Assembly: GCA_964036665.1 (NCBI GenBank)
Contig: OZ038529.1
Span: forward strand, 15,756,060-15,820,059
Source: Gordius sp. MW1
Taxonomy: Eukaryota; Nematomorpha; Gordioida; Gordea; Gordiidae
DNA length: 64,000 nt
Direction: 5' to 3'
Positions 23,501-36,174 of the stretch are shown piece by piece. Below the pieces are notes generated by a model that made no database searches, was not told where the DNA came from, and saw nothing but the letters and a program-made list of their open reading frames with translations. A program made the translations under genes and the position numbers. Position 1 is the first letter of the stretch, and each line of letters opens with the position of its first letter.

Positions 23501-25993
23501 TATGATCCCAAGTAAAAATTTATCAGAATCTGAAAACTATTAATTTGAAATCATGATCGCATAGTGCATTTTTGAAAAATTAAGCATTCACGTTGCGATA
23601 CAACAAACTAATCTCAACAATAAAACGTTGTCTTTTGTCAAAATGATAGTTCTCGCAGCTTAAAACCTCTTTTCGGAAGTCAATCGAGGATAATAGGATT
23701 CTCAAATTTTTTCATGCTCTTTTACATAGAATTAAAAAAAATAAATATTTTTACCTCAAAATTTTTAACATATTTTTCTTTGAACCGTATTCATCCGATG
23801 AAAGTTGTCGTTTTCAGACGTGGTTTCTATGATCCCAAGTAAAAATTTATCAGAAACAGAAAAATATTACTTTGAAATCATGAACGCATAGTGCATTTTT
23901 GAAATATTAAGCACTCACGTTGCGATACAACAAACTAATCGCAACAATAAAACGTTGTCTTTTGTCAAAATGATAGTTCTCGCAGCTTAAAACCTCTTTT
24001 CGGAAGTCAATCGAGGATAATAGGATTCTCAAATTGGCTTACTTTTATATATTTTTTCATGCTCTTTCACATAGAATTGAAAAAAATAAATATTTTTACC
24101 TCAAAATTTTTCACATATTTTTCTTTGAACCGTTCATCCGATGAAAGTTGTCGTTTTCAGACGTGGTTTCTATGATCCCAAGTAAAAATTTATCAGAATC
24201 TGAAAACTATTACTTTGAAATCATGATCGCATAGAGCCATTTTTTAAAAATTAAGCATCACGTTGCGATACAACAAACTAATCGCAACAATAAAACGTTG
24301 TCTCTTGTCAAAATGATAGTTCTCGCAGCTTAAAACCTCTTTTCGGAAGTCAATCGAGGATAATAGGATTCTCAAATTGGCTTACTTTTATATATTTTTT
24401 CATGCTCTTTCACATAGAATCGAAAAAAATAAATATTTTTACCTCAAAATTTTTCACATATTTTTCTTTGAACCGTATTCATCCGATGAAAGTTTTAGTT
24501 TTCAGACGTGGTTTCTATAATCCCATGTAAAAATTTATCAAAATCAGAAAAATATTACTTTGAAATCATGATCGCATAGTGCATTTTTGAAAAATTAAGC
24601 ATCACGTTGCGATACAACAAACTAATCGCAACAATAAAACGTTGTCTTTTGTCAAAATTATAGTTCTCGCAGCTTAAAACCTCTTTTCGGAAGTCAATCG
24701 AGGATAATAGGATTCTCAAATTGGCTTACTTTTATATATTTTTTCATGCTCTTTCACATAGAATCGAAAAAAATAAATATTTTTACCTCAAAATTTTTCA
24801 CATATTTTTCTTTGAACCGTATTCATCCGATGAAAGTTGTCGTTTTCAGACGTGGTTTCTATGATCCCAAGTAAAAATTTATCAGAATCTGAAAACTATT
24901 ACTTTGAAATCATGATCGCATAGAGCCATTTTCAAAAATTAAGCATCACGTTGCGATACAACAAACTAATCGCAACAATAAAACGTTGTCTTTTGTCAAA
25001 ATGATAGTTCTCGCAGCTTAAAACCTCTTTTCGGAAGTCAATCGAGGATAATAGGATTCTCAAATTGGCTTACTTTTATATATTTTTTCATGCTCTTTCA
25101 CATAGAATTGAAAAAAATAAATATTTTTACCTCAAAATTTTTCACATATTTTTCTTTGAACCGTATTCATCCGATGAAAGTTGTCGTTTTCAGACGTGGT
25201 TTCTATGATCCCAAGTAAAAATTTATCAGAATCTGAAAACTATTACTTTGAAATCATGATCGCATAGAGCCATTTTCAAAAATTAAGCATCACGTTGCGA
25301 TACAACCAACTAATCGCAACAATAAAACGTTGTCTCTTGTCAAAATGATAGTTCTCGCAGCTTAGAACATCTTTTCGGAAGTCAATCGAGGATAATAGGA
25401 TTCTCAAATTGGCTTACTTTTATATATTTTTTCATGCTCTTTCACATAGAATCGAAAAAAATAAATATTTTTACCTCAAAATTTTTCACATATTTTTCTT
25501 TGAACCGTATTCATCCGATGAAAGTTGTAGTTTTCAGACGTGGTTTCTATAATCCCATGTAAAAATTTATCAAAATCAGAAAAATATTACTTTGAAATCA
25601 TGATCGCATAATGCATTTTTGAAAAATTAAGCATCACGTTGCGATACAACAAACTAATCGCAACAATAAAACGTTGTCTTTTGTCAAAATGATAGTTCTC
25701 GCAGCTCAAAACCTCTTTTCGGAAGTCAATCGAGGATAATAGGATTCTCAAATTGGCTTACTTTTATATATTTTTTCATGCTCTTTCACATAGAATCGAA
25801 AAAAATAAATATTTTTACCTCAAAATTTTTCACATATTTTTCTTTGAACCGTATTCATCCGATGAAAGTTGTCGTTTTCAGACGTGGTTTCTATGATCCC
25901 AAGTAAAAATTTATCAGAATCTGAAAACTATTACTTTGAAATCATGATCGCATAGAGCCATTTTCAAAAATTAAGCATCACGTTGCGATACAA
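20597..25993. repeat. Macro-repeat copy L4 (~5.4 kb tandem duplication, right copy)
   Basis: Right copy of 15470-20596. It has one extra 345-bp monomer (22183) and a 5-base loss near 23075, and lacks the 5-base insertion seen at 15761. Homology starts after TTAGAACATC (about 20596) and stops near 25994, where ACCAACTAAT of the left copy is replaced by ACAAACTAAT and a new variant set begins. Confidence 0.88.
22183..22872. repeat. Single-monomer duplication inside copy L4
   Basis: Two consecutive 345-bp B monomers with CATACTGC heads, where copy L3 has one (17061). The first (22183) combines that head with the rear of the preceding monomer type (AATAGATATT, AATAGGATTC). The second keeps AATAAGATTC and CCAAGAAAAAAT. 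This is the pattern left by an out-of-register exchange of one unit. Confidence 0.88.
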
Positions 25994-26625
25994 CAAACTA
26001 ATCGCAACAATAAAACGTTGTCTTTTGTCAAAATGATAGTTACCGCAGCTTAAAACCTCTTTTCTGAAGTCAATCGAGGATAATAGGATTCTCAAATTGG
26101 CTTACTTTTATCTATTTTTTGATGCTCTTTCACATAGAATCGAAAAAAATAAATATTTTTAACCTCAAAATTTTTCACATATTTTTCTTTGAATATTCAT
26201 CCGATGAAAGTTGTCGTTTTCAGACGTGGTTTCTATGATCCCAAGTAAAAATTTATCAGAATCAGAAAAATATTACTTTGAAATCATGATCGCATAGTGC
26301 ATTTTTGAAAAATTAAGCATCACGTTGCGATACAACAAACTAATCGCAACAATAAAACGTTGTCTTTTGTCAAAATGATAGTTCTTGCAGCTTAAAACCT
26401 CTTTTCGGAAGTCAATCGAGGATAATAGGATTCTCAAATTGGCTTATATATATTTTTTCATGCTCTTTCACATAGAATCGAAAAAAGTAAATATTTTTAC
26501 CTCAAAATTTTTCACATATTTTTCTTTGAACCGTATTCATCCGATGAAAGTTGTCGTTTTCAGACGTGGTTTCTATGATCCCAAGTAAAAATTTATCAGA
26601 ATCAGAAAAATATTACTTTAAAATC
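25944..26625. repeat. Variant pair (GTTACCGC / short TATATATA), with copies to the right
   Basis: Monomer 25944 (342 bp) has GTTACCGCAG, TTTTCTGAAG, TATCTATTTTTTGATGC, TTTTTAACCTC and GAATATTCATCC. Monomer 26286 (340 bp) has GGCTTATATATATT, a 4-base loss, and AAAAAAGTAAAT. The pair recurs at 45728-46409 with a shift of 19784. The first member appears again at 47442 and, as the rear half only, at 48812. It marks the start of the right domain. Confidence 0.88.
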
Positions 26626-28322
26626 ATGATCGCATAGTGCATTTTTGAAAAATTAAGCATCACGTTGCGATACAACAAACTAATCACAACAATAAAACGT
26701 TGTCTTTTGTCAAAATCATAGTTCTCGCATCTTAAAACCTCTTTTCGGAAGTCAATCGAGGATAATAGGATTCTCAAATTGGCTTATATATATTTTTTCA
26801 TGCTCTTTCACATAGAATCGAAAAAAGTAAATATTTTTACCTCAAAATTTTTCACATATTTTTCTTTGAACCGTATTCATCCGATGAAAGTTGTCGTTTT
26901 CAGACGTGGTTTCTATGATCCCAAGTAAAAATTCATCAGAATCTGAAAACTATTACTTTGAAATCATGATCGCATAGAGCCATTTTCAAAAATTAAGCAT
27001 CACGTTGCGATACAACAAACTAATCGCAACAATAAAACGTTGTCTTTTGTCAAATGATAGTTCTCGCAGCTTAAAACCTCTTTTCGGAAGTCAATCGAGG
27101 ATAATAGGATTCTCAAATTGGCTTACTTTTATCTATTTTTTCATGCTCTTTCACATAGAATCGAAAAAAATAAATATTTTTACCTCAAAATTTTTCACAT
27201 ATTTTTCTTTGAACCGTATTCATCCGATAAAAGTTGTCGTTTTCAGACGTGGTTTCTATGATCCCAAGTAAAAATTTATCAGAATCTAAAAACTATTACT
27301 TTGAAATCATGATCGCATAGAGCCATTTTCAAAAATTAAGCATCACGTTGCGATACAACAAACTAATCGCAACAATAAAACGTTGTCTTTTGTCAAAATG
27401 ATAGTTCTCGCAGCTTAAAACCTCTTTTCGGAAGTCAATCGAGGATAATAGGATTCTCAAATTGGCTTACTTTTATATATTTTTTCATGCTCTTTCACAT
27501 AGAATCGAAAAAAATAAATATTTTTACCTCAAAATTTTTCACATATTTTCCTTTGAACCGTATTCATCCGATGAAAGTTGTCGTTTTCAGACGTGGTTTC
27601 TATGATCCCAAGTAAAAATTTATCAGAATCTGAAAACTATTACTTTGAAATCATGATCGCATAGAGCCATTTTCAAAAATTAAGCATCACGTTGCGATAC
27701 AACAAACTAATCGCAACAATAAAACGTTGTCTTTTGTCAAAATGATAGTTCTCGCAGCTTAAAACCTCTTTTCGGAAGTCAATCGAGGATAATAGGATTC
27801 TCAAATTGGCTTACTTTTATATATTTTTTCATGCTCTTTCACATAGAATCGAAAAAAATAAATATTTTACCTCAAAATTTTTCACATATTTTCCTTTGAA
27901 CCGTATTCATCCGATGAAAGTTGTCGTTTTCAGACGTGGTTTCTATGATCCCAAGTAAAAATTTATCAGAATCTGAAAACTATTACTTTGAAATCATGAT
28001 CGCACAGTGCATTTTTGAAAAATTAAGCACTTACGTTGCGATACAACAAACTAATCGCAACAATAAAACGTTGTCTTTTGTCAAAATGATAGTTCTCGCA
28101 GCTTAAAACCTCTTTTCGGAAGTCAATCGAGGATAATAGGATTCTCAAATTTTTTCATGCTCTTTCACATAGAATCGAAAAAAATAAATATTTTTACCTC
28201 AAAATTTTTCACATATTTTCCTTTGAACCGTATTCATCCGATGAAAGTTGTCGTTTTCAGACGTGGTTTCTATGATCCCAAGTAAAAATTTATCAGAATC
28301 AGAAAAATATTACTTTGAAATC
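26626..28322. repeat. Transition monomers of the right domain
   Basis: Five monomers: 26626 (ATCACAAC, so a broken dyad), 26966 (one-base loss giving GTCAAATG, with CCGATAAAAG), 27309, 27653 (TATTTTACCTC) and the class S3 short monomer 27996 (CGCACAGTGC). TTTTCCTTTGAACC first becomes common here. The last units match 49837-50851 with a shift of about 22529. Confidence 0.82.
27996..28322. repeat. Class S3 short monomer
   Basis: Same 18-bp deletion as the other short classes, but with ATCGCAAC intact, GAATCGAAAAAAATAA and TTTTCCTTTG. Only two exist: 27996 and 50526 (326 bp, with a further one-base loss in GAGGTAATAGG). The shared deletion endpoints across S1, S2 and S3 on different backgrounds suggest one deletion spread by conversion or exchange rather than three separate events. 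Confidence 0.85.
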
Positions 28323-31039
28323 ATGATCGCATAGTGCATTTTTGAAAAATTAAGCACTCACGTTGCGATACAACAAACTAATCGCAACAATAAAACGTTG
28401 TCTTTTGTCAAAATGATAGTTCTCGCAGCTTAAAACCTCTTTTCGGAAGTCAATCGAGGATAATAGGATTCTCAAATTGGCTTACTTTTATATATTTTTT
28501 CATGCTCTTTCACATAGAATCGAAAAAAAAAAATATTTTTACCTCAAAATTTTTCACATATTTTCCTTTGAACCGTATTCATCCGATGAAAGTTGTCGTT
28601 TTCAGACGTGGTTTCTATGATCTCAAGTAAAAATTTATCAGAATCTGAAAACTATTACTTTGAAATCATGATCGCATAGTGCATTTTTGAAAAATTAAGC
28701 ACTCAAGTTGCGATACAACAAACTAATCGCAACAATAAAACGTTGTCTTTTGTCAAAATGATAGTTCTCGCAGCTTAAAACCTCTTTTCGGAAGTCAATC
28801 GAGGATAATAGGATTCTCAAATTTTTTCATGCTCTTTCACATAGAATTGAAAAAAATTAATATTTTTACCTCAAAATTTTTCACATATTTTTCTTTGAAC
28901 CGTATTCATCCGATGAAAGTTGTCGTTTTCAGACGTGGTTTCTATGATCCCAAGTAAAAATTTATAAGAATCTGAAAACTATTACTTTGAAATCATGATC
29001 GCATAGAGCCATTTTCAAAAATTAAGCATCACGTTGCGATACAACAAACTAGTCGCAACAATAAAACGTTGTCTTTTGTCAAAATGATAGTTCTCGCAGC
29101 TTAAAACCTCTTTTTGGAAGTCAATCGAGGATAATAGGATTCTCAAATTGGCTTACTTTTATATATTTTTTTATGCTCTTTCACATAGAATCGAAAAAAA
29201 TAAATATTTTTACCTCAAAATTTTTCACATATTTTCTTTGAATATTCATCCGATGAAAGTTGTCGTTTTCAGACGTGGTTTCTATGATCCCAAGTAAAAA
29301 TTTATCAGAATCAGAAAAATATTACTTTGAAATCATGATCGCATAGTGCATTTTTGAAAAATTAAGCACTCACGTTGCGATACAACAAACTAATCGCAAC
29401 AATAAAACGTTGTCTTTTATCAAAATGATAGTTCTCGCAGCTTAAAACCTCTTTTCGGAAGTCAATCGAGGATAATAGGATTCTCAAATTGGCTTACTTT
29501 TATATATTTTTTCATGCTCTTTCACATAGAATCGAAAAAAATAAATATTTTTACCTCAAAATTTTTCACATATTTTCCTTTGAACCGTATTCATCCGATG
29601 AAAGTTGTCGTTTTCAGACGTGGTTTCTATGATCCCAAGTAAAAATTTATCAGAATCAGAAAAATATTACTTTGAAATCATGATCGCATAGTGCATTTTG
29701 AAAAATTAAGCACTCACGTTGCGATACAACAAACTAATCGCAACAATAAAACGTTGTCTTTTGTCAAAATGATAGTTCTCGCAGCTTAAAACCTCTTTTC
29801 GGAAGTCAATCGAGGATAATAGGATTCTCAAATTGGCTTACTTTTATATATTTTTTCATGCTCTTTCACATAGAATCGAAAAAAATAAATATTTTTACCT
29901 CAAAATTTTTTACATATTTTCCTTTGAACCGTATTCATCCGATGAAAGTTGTCGTTTTCAGACGTGGTTTCTATGATCTCAAGTAAAAATTTATCAGAAT
30001 CTGAAAACTATTACTTTGAAATCATGATCGCATAGTGCATTTTTGAAAAATTAAGCACTCACGTTGCGATACAACAAACTAATCGCAACAATAAAACGTT
30101 GTCTTTTGTCAAAATGATAGTTCTCGCAGCTTAAAACCTCTTTTCGGAAGTCAATCGAGGATAATAGGATTCTCAAATTTTTTCATGCTCTTTCACATAG
30201 AATTGAAAAAAATTAATATTTTTACCTCAAAATTTTTCACATATTTTTCTTTGAACCGTATTCATCCGATGAAAGTTGTCGTTTTCAGACGTGGTTTCTA
30301 TGATCCCAAGTAAAAATTTATAAGAATCTGAAAACTATTACTTTGAAATCATGATCGCATAGAGCCATTTTCAAAAATTAAGCATCACGTTGCGATACAA
30401 CAAACTAATCGCAACAATAAAACGTTGTCTTTTGTCAAAATGATAGTTCTCGCAGCTTAAAACCTCTTTTTGGAAGTCAATCGAGGATAATAGGATTCTC
30501 AAATTGGCTTACTTTTATATATTTTTTCATGCTCTTTCACATAGAATTGAAAAAAATAAATATTTTTACCTCAAAATTTTTCACATATTTTTCTTTGAAC
30601 CGTATTCATCCGATGAAAGTTGTCGTTTTCAGACGTGGTTTCTATGATCCCAAGTAAAAATTTATCAGAATCAGAAAAATATTACTTTGAAATCATGATC
30701 GCATAGTGCATTTTTGAAAAATTAAGCACTCACGTTGCGATACAACAAACTAATCGCAACAATAAAACGTTGTCTTTTATCAAAATGATAGTTCTCGCAG
30801 CTTAAAACCTCTTTTCGGAAGTCAATCGAGGATAATAGGATTCTCAAATTGGCTTACTTTTATATATTTTTTCATGCTCTTTCTCATAGAATTGAAAAAA
30901 ATAAATATTTTTACCTCAAAATTTTTCACATATTTTTCTTTGAACCGTATTCATCCGATGAAAGTTGTCGTTTTCAGACGTGGTTTCTATGATCCCAAGT
31001 AAAAATTTATCAGAATCAGAAAAATATTACTTTGAAATC
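28323..31039. repeat. Four-monomer repeat (~1357 bp), two units
   Basis: Units are 28323-29679 and 29680-31039. Each runs: C monomer with ATGATCTCAAG, S2 short monomer, an A monomer with CTTTTTGGAAG, and a C monomer with TTTTATCAAAATG. In the first unit the third member is class D (GAATATTCATCC, CTAGTCGC, 340 bp). In the second it is a full 344-bp monomer with GAACCG. The first unit recurs at 50852-52207. Confidence 0.85.
28668..28994. repeat. Class S2 short monomer
   Basis: Representative of eight S2 units (28668, 30024, 31728, 36864, 38551, 51197, 52895, 57347), each 327 bp. They carry the 18-bp deletion, an intact dyad, ATTGAAAAAAATTAATATT in the AT-rich part, and ATAAGAATCTG in the tail. 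They occur only in the right domain, and all but 30024 are followed by a D-class monomer. Confidence 0.9.
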
Positions 31040-31382
31040 ATGAACGCATAGTGCATTTTTGAAATATTAAGCACTCACGTTGCGATACAACAAACTAATC
31101 GCAACAATAAAACGTTGTCTTTTGTCAAATGATAGTTCTCGCAGCTTAAAACCTCTTTTCGGAAGTCAATCGAGGATAATAGGATTCTCAAATTGGCTTA
31201 CTTTTATATATTTTTTCATGCTCTTTCACATAGAATCGAAAAATATAAATATTTTTACCTATAAATTTTTCCATATTTTTCTTTGAACAGTAAGCATCCG
31301 ATAAAAGTTGTCGTTTTCAGACGTGGTTTCTATGATCCCAAGTAAAAATTTATCAGAATCAGAAAAATATTACTTTGAAATC
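31040..31382. repeat. H-class monomer (CCTATAAATTTTTCC)
   Basis: The rear half carries a cluster of changes not found in other classes: AAATATAAAT, CCTATAAATTTTTCC, GAACAGTA-GCATCC and CCGATAAAAG, with the one-base loss GTCAAATG in front. In this copy the last cluster reads GTAAGCATCC. The next monomer has GTGTATTTTT. Other H units are 37876, 52208, 53903, 58355 and 63168. Confidence 0.88.
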
Positions 31383-32054
31383 ATGATCGCATAGTGTATT
31401 TTTGAAAAATTAAGCACTCACGTTGCGATACAACAAACTAATCGCAACAATAAAACGTTGTCTTTTGTCAAAACGATAGTTCTCGCAGCTTAAAACCTCT
31501 TTTCGGAAGTTAATCGAGGATAATAGGATTCTCAAATTGGCTTACTTTTATATATTTTTTCATGCTCTTTCACATAGAATCGAAAAAAATAAATATTTTT
31601 ACCTCAAAAGTTTTCACATATTTTCCTTTGAACCGTATTCATCCGATGAAAGTTGTCGTTTTCAGACGTGGTTTCTATGATCCCAAGTAAAAATTTATCA
31701 GAATCTGAAAACTATTACTTTGAAATCATGATCGCATAGTGCATTTTTGAAAAATTAAGCACTCACGTTGCGATACAACAAACTAATCGCAACAATAAAA
31801 CGTTGTCTTTTGTCAAAATGATAGTTCTCGCAGCTTAAAACCTCTTTTCGGAAGTCAATCGAGGATAATAGGATTCTCAAATTTTTTCATGCTCTTTCAC
31901 ATAGAATTGAAAAAAATTAATATTTTTACCTCAAAATTTTTCACATATTTTTCTTTGAACCGTATTCATCCGATGAAAGTTGTCGTTTTCAGACGTGGTT
32001 TCTATGATCCCAAGTAAAAATTTATAAGAATCTGAAAACTATTACTTTGAAATC

Positions 32055-35000
32055 ATGATCGCCGAGAGCCATTTTCAAAAATTAAGCATCACGTTGCGAT
32101 ACAACAAACTAGTCGCAACAATAAAACGTTGTTTTTTGTCAAAATGATAGTTCTCGCAGCTTAAAACCTCTTTTTGGAAGTCAATCGAGGATAATAGGAT
32201 TCTCAAATTGGCTTACTTTTATATATTTTTTTATGCTCTTTCACATAGAATCGAAAAAAATAAATATTTTTACCTCAAAATTTTTCACATATTTTTCTTT
32301 GAATATTCATGAAAGTTGTCGTTTTCAGACGTGGTTTCTATGATCCCAAGTAAAAATTTATCAGAATCAGAAAAATATTACTTTGAAATCATGATCGCAT
32401 AGTGCATTTTTGAAAAATTAAGCACTCACGTTGCGATACAACAAACTAATCGCAACAATAAAACGTTGTCTTTTATCAAAATGATAGTTCTCGCAGCTTA
32501 AAACCTCTTTTCGGAAGTCAATCGAGGATAATAGGATTCTCAAATTGGCTTACTTTTATATATTTTTTCATGCTCTTTCACATAGAATTGAAAAAAATAA
32601 ATATTTTTACCTCAAAATTTTTCACATATTTTTCTTTGAACCGTATTCATCCGATGAAAGTTGTCGTTTTCAGACGTGGTTTCTATGATCCCAAGTAAAA
32701 ATTTATCAGAATCAGAAAAATATTACTTTGAAATCATGAACGCATAGTGCATTTTTAAAATATTAAGCACTCACGTTGCGATACAACAAACTAATCGCAA
32801 CAATAAAACGTTGTCTTTTGTCAAATGATAGTTCTCGCAGCTTAAAACCTCTTTTCGGAAGTCAATCGAGGATAATAGGATTCTCAAATTGGCTTACTTT
32901 TATATATTTTTTCATGCTCTTTCACATAGAATTGAAAAAAATAAATATTTTTACCTCAAAATTTTTCACATATTTTTCTTTGAACCGTATTCATCCGATG
33001 AAAGTTGTCGTTTTCAGACGTGGTTTCTATGATCCCAAGTAAAAATTTATCAGAATCAGAAAAATATTACTTTGAAATCATGAACGCATAGTGCATTTTT
33101 GAAATATTAAGCACTCACGTTGCGATACAACAAACTAATCGCAACAATAAAACGTTGTCTTTTGTCAAAATGATAGTTCTCGCAGCTTAAAACCTCTTTT
33201 CGGAAGTCAATCGAGGATAATAGGATTCTCAAATTGGCTTACTTTTATATATTTTTTCATGCTCTTTCACATAGAATTGAAAAAAATAAATATTTTTACC
33301 TCAAAATTTTTCACATATTTTTCTTTGAACCGTATTCATCCGATGAAAGTTGTCGTTTTCAGACGTGGTTTCTATGATCCCAAGTAAAAATTTATCAGAA
33401 TCAGAAAAATACTACTTTGAAATCATGAACGCATAGTGCATTTTTGAAACATTAAGCACTCACGTTGCGATACAACAAACTAATCGCAACAATAAAACGT
33501 TGTCTTTTGTCAAAATGATAGTTCTCGCAGCTTAAAACCTCTTTTCGGAAGTCAATCGAGGATAATAGGATTCTCAAATTAGCTTACTTTTATATATTTT
33601 TTCATGCTCTTTCACATAGAATTAAAAAAAATAAATATTTTTACCTCAAAATTTTTCACATATTTTTCTTTGAACCGTATTCATCCGATGAAAGTTGTCG
33701 TTTTCAGACGTGGTTTCTATGATCCCAAGTAAAAATTTATCAGAATCAGAAAAATATTACTTTGAAATCATGAACGCATAGTGCATTTTTGAAATAGTAA
33801 GCACTCACGTTGCGATACAACAAACTAATCGCAACAATAAAACGTTGTCTTTTGTCAAAATGATAGTTCTCGCAGCTTAAAACCTCTTTTCGGAAGTCAA
33901 TCGAGGATAATAGGAATCTCAAATTGGCTTACTTTTATATATTTTTTCATGCTCTTTCACATAGAATTGAAAAAAATAAATATTTTTACCTCAAAATTTT
34001 TCACATATTTTTCTTTGAACCGTATTCATCCGATGAAAGTTGTCGTTTTCAGACGTGGTTTCTATGATCCCAAGTAAAAATTTATCAGAAGCTGAAAACT
34101 ATTACTTTGAAATCATGATCGCATAGAGCCATTTTCAAAAATTAAGCATCACGTTGCGATACAACAAACTAATCGCAACAATAAAACGTTGTCTTTTGTC
34201 AAAATGATAGTTCTCGCAGCTTAAAACCTCTTTTCGGAAGTCAATCGAGGATAATAGGATTCTCAAATTGGCTTACTTTTATATATTTTTTTATGCTCTT
34301 TCACATAGAATCGAAAAAAATAAATATTTTTACCTCAAAATTTTTCACATATTTTTCTTTGAATATTCATGAAAGTTGTCGTTTTCAGACGTGGTTTCTA
34401 TGATCCCAAGTAAAAATTTATCAGAATCAGAAAAATATTACTTTGAAATCATGATCGCATAGTGCATTTTTGAAAAATTAAGCACTCACGTTGCGATACA
34501 ACAAACTAATCGCAACAATAAAACGTTGTCTTTTATCAAAATGATAGTTCTCGCAGCTTAAAACCTCTTTTCGGAAGTCAATCGAGGATAATAGGATTCT
34601 CAAATTGGCTTACTTTTATATATTTTTTCATGCTCTTTCACATAGAATTGAAAAAAATAAATATTTTTACCTCAAAATTTTTCACATATTTTTCTTTGAA
34701 CCGTATTCATCCGATGAAAGTTGTCGTTTTCAGACGTGGTTTCTATGATCCCAAGTAAAAATTTATCAGAATCAGAAAAATATTACTTTGAAATCATGAA
34801 CGCATAGTGCATTTTTAAAATATTAAGCACTCACGTTGCGATACAACAAACTAATCGCAACAATAAAACGTTGTCTTTTGTCAAATGATAGTTCTCGCAG
34901 CTTAAAACCTCTTTTCGGAAGTCAATCGAGGATAATAGGATTCTCAAATTGGCTTACTTTTATATATTTTTTCATGCTCTTTCACATAGAATTGAAAAAA

Positions 35001-36174
35001 ATAAATATTTTTACCTCAAAATTTTTCACATATTTTTCTTTGAACCGTATTCATCCGATGAAAGTTGTCGTTTTCAGACGTGGTTTCTATGATCCCAAGT
35101 AAAAATTTATCAGAATCAGAAAAATATTACTTTGAAATCATGAACGCATAGTGCATTTTTGAAATATTAAGCACTCACGTTGCGATACAACAAACTAATC
35201 GCAACAATAAAACGTTGTCTTTTGTCAAAATGATAGTTCTCGCAGCTTAAAACCTCTTTTCGGAAGTCAATCGAGGATAATAGGATTCTCAAATTGGCTT
35301 ACTTTTATATATTTTTTCATGCTCTTTCACATAGAATTGAAAAAAATAAATATTTTTACCTCAAAATTTTTCACATATTTTTCTTTGAACCGTATTCATC
35401 CGATGAAAGTTGTCGTTTTCAGACGTGGTTTCTATGATCCCAAGTAAAAATTTATCAGAATCAGAAAAATACTACTTTGAAATCATGAACGCATAGTGCA
35501 TTTTTGAAACATTAAGCACTCACGTTGCGATACAACAAACTAATCGCAACAATAAAACGTTGTCTTTTGTCAAAATGATAGTTCTCGCAGCTTAAAACCT
35601 CTTTTCGGAAGTCAATCGAGGATAATAGGATTCTCAAATTAGCTTACTTTTATATATTTTTTCATGCTCTTTCACATAGAATTAAAAAAAATAAATATTT
35701 TTACCTCAAAATTTTTCACATATTTTTCTTTGAACCGTATTCATCCGATGAAAGTTGTCGTTTTCAGACGTGGTTTCTATGATCCCAAGTAAAAATTTAT
35801 CAGAATCAGAAAAATATTACTTTGAAATCATGAACGCATAGTGCATTTTTGAAATAGTAAGCACTCACGTTGCGATACAACAAACTAATCGCAACAATAA
35901 AACGTTGTCTTTTGTCAAAATGATAGTTCTCGCAGCTTAAAACCTCTTTTCGGAAGTCAATCGAGGATAATAGGAATCTCAAATTGGCTTACTTTTATAT
36001 ATTTTTTCATGCTCTTTCACATAGAATTGAAAAAAATAAATATTTTTACCTCAAAATTTTTCACATATTTTTCTTTGAACCGTATTCATCCGATGAAAGT
36101 TGTCGTTTTCAGACGTGGTTTCTATGATCCCAAGTAAAAATTTATCAGAAGCTGAAAACTATTACTTTGAAATC
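32055..36174. repeat. 2060-bp six-monomer repeat, two units
   Basis: Units are 32055-34114 and 34115-36174, with a constant shift of 2060 for all six monomers (336, 345, 344, 345, 345, 345 bp). Markers in order: D-class GAATATTCATGAAAG; TTTATCAAAATG; CATTTTTAAAATATT with GTCAAATG; AATACTACTTTG; GAAACATTAAG with AATTAGCTTAC; GAAATAGTAAG with TAGGAATCTC and CAGAAGCTG. The first unit starts with GCCGAGAGCC and CTAGTCGC and the second with ordinary sequence, so the join lies inside the D monomer. Confidence 0.92.

Noticed and set aside
31040-31382. H-class block as a mobile-element insertion
   Set aside because: The unit keeps normal monomer length and register, with no terminal repeats and no target-site duplication; it is a sequence variant, not an insertion.
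32776-33042. Reading frames up to 88 codons (also at 27005, 34836, 39599, 60803), and 60-68-codon frames on both strands, as genes
   Set aside because: They start at TTG or other weak starts inside monomers, and the longest arise where one A is lost in the TCAAAATG site and two frames join. They recur with the satellite, show no domain or start context, and change with each indel.
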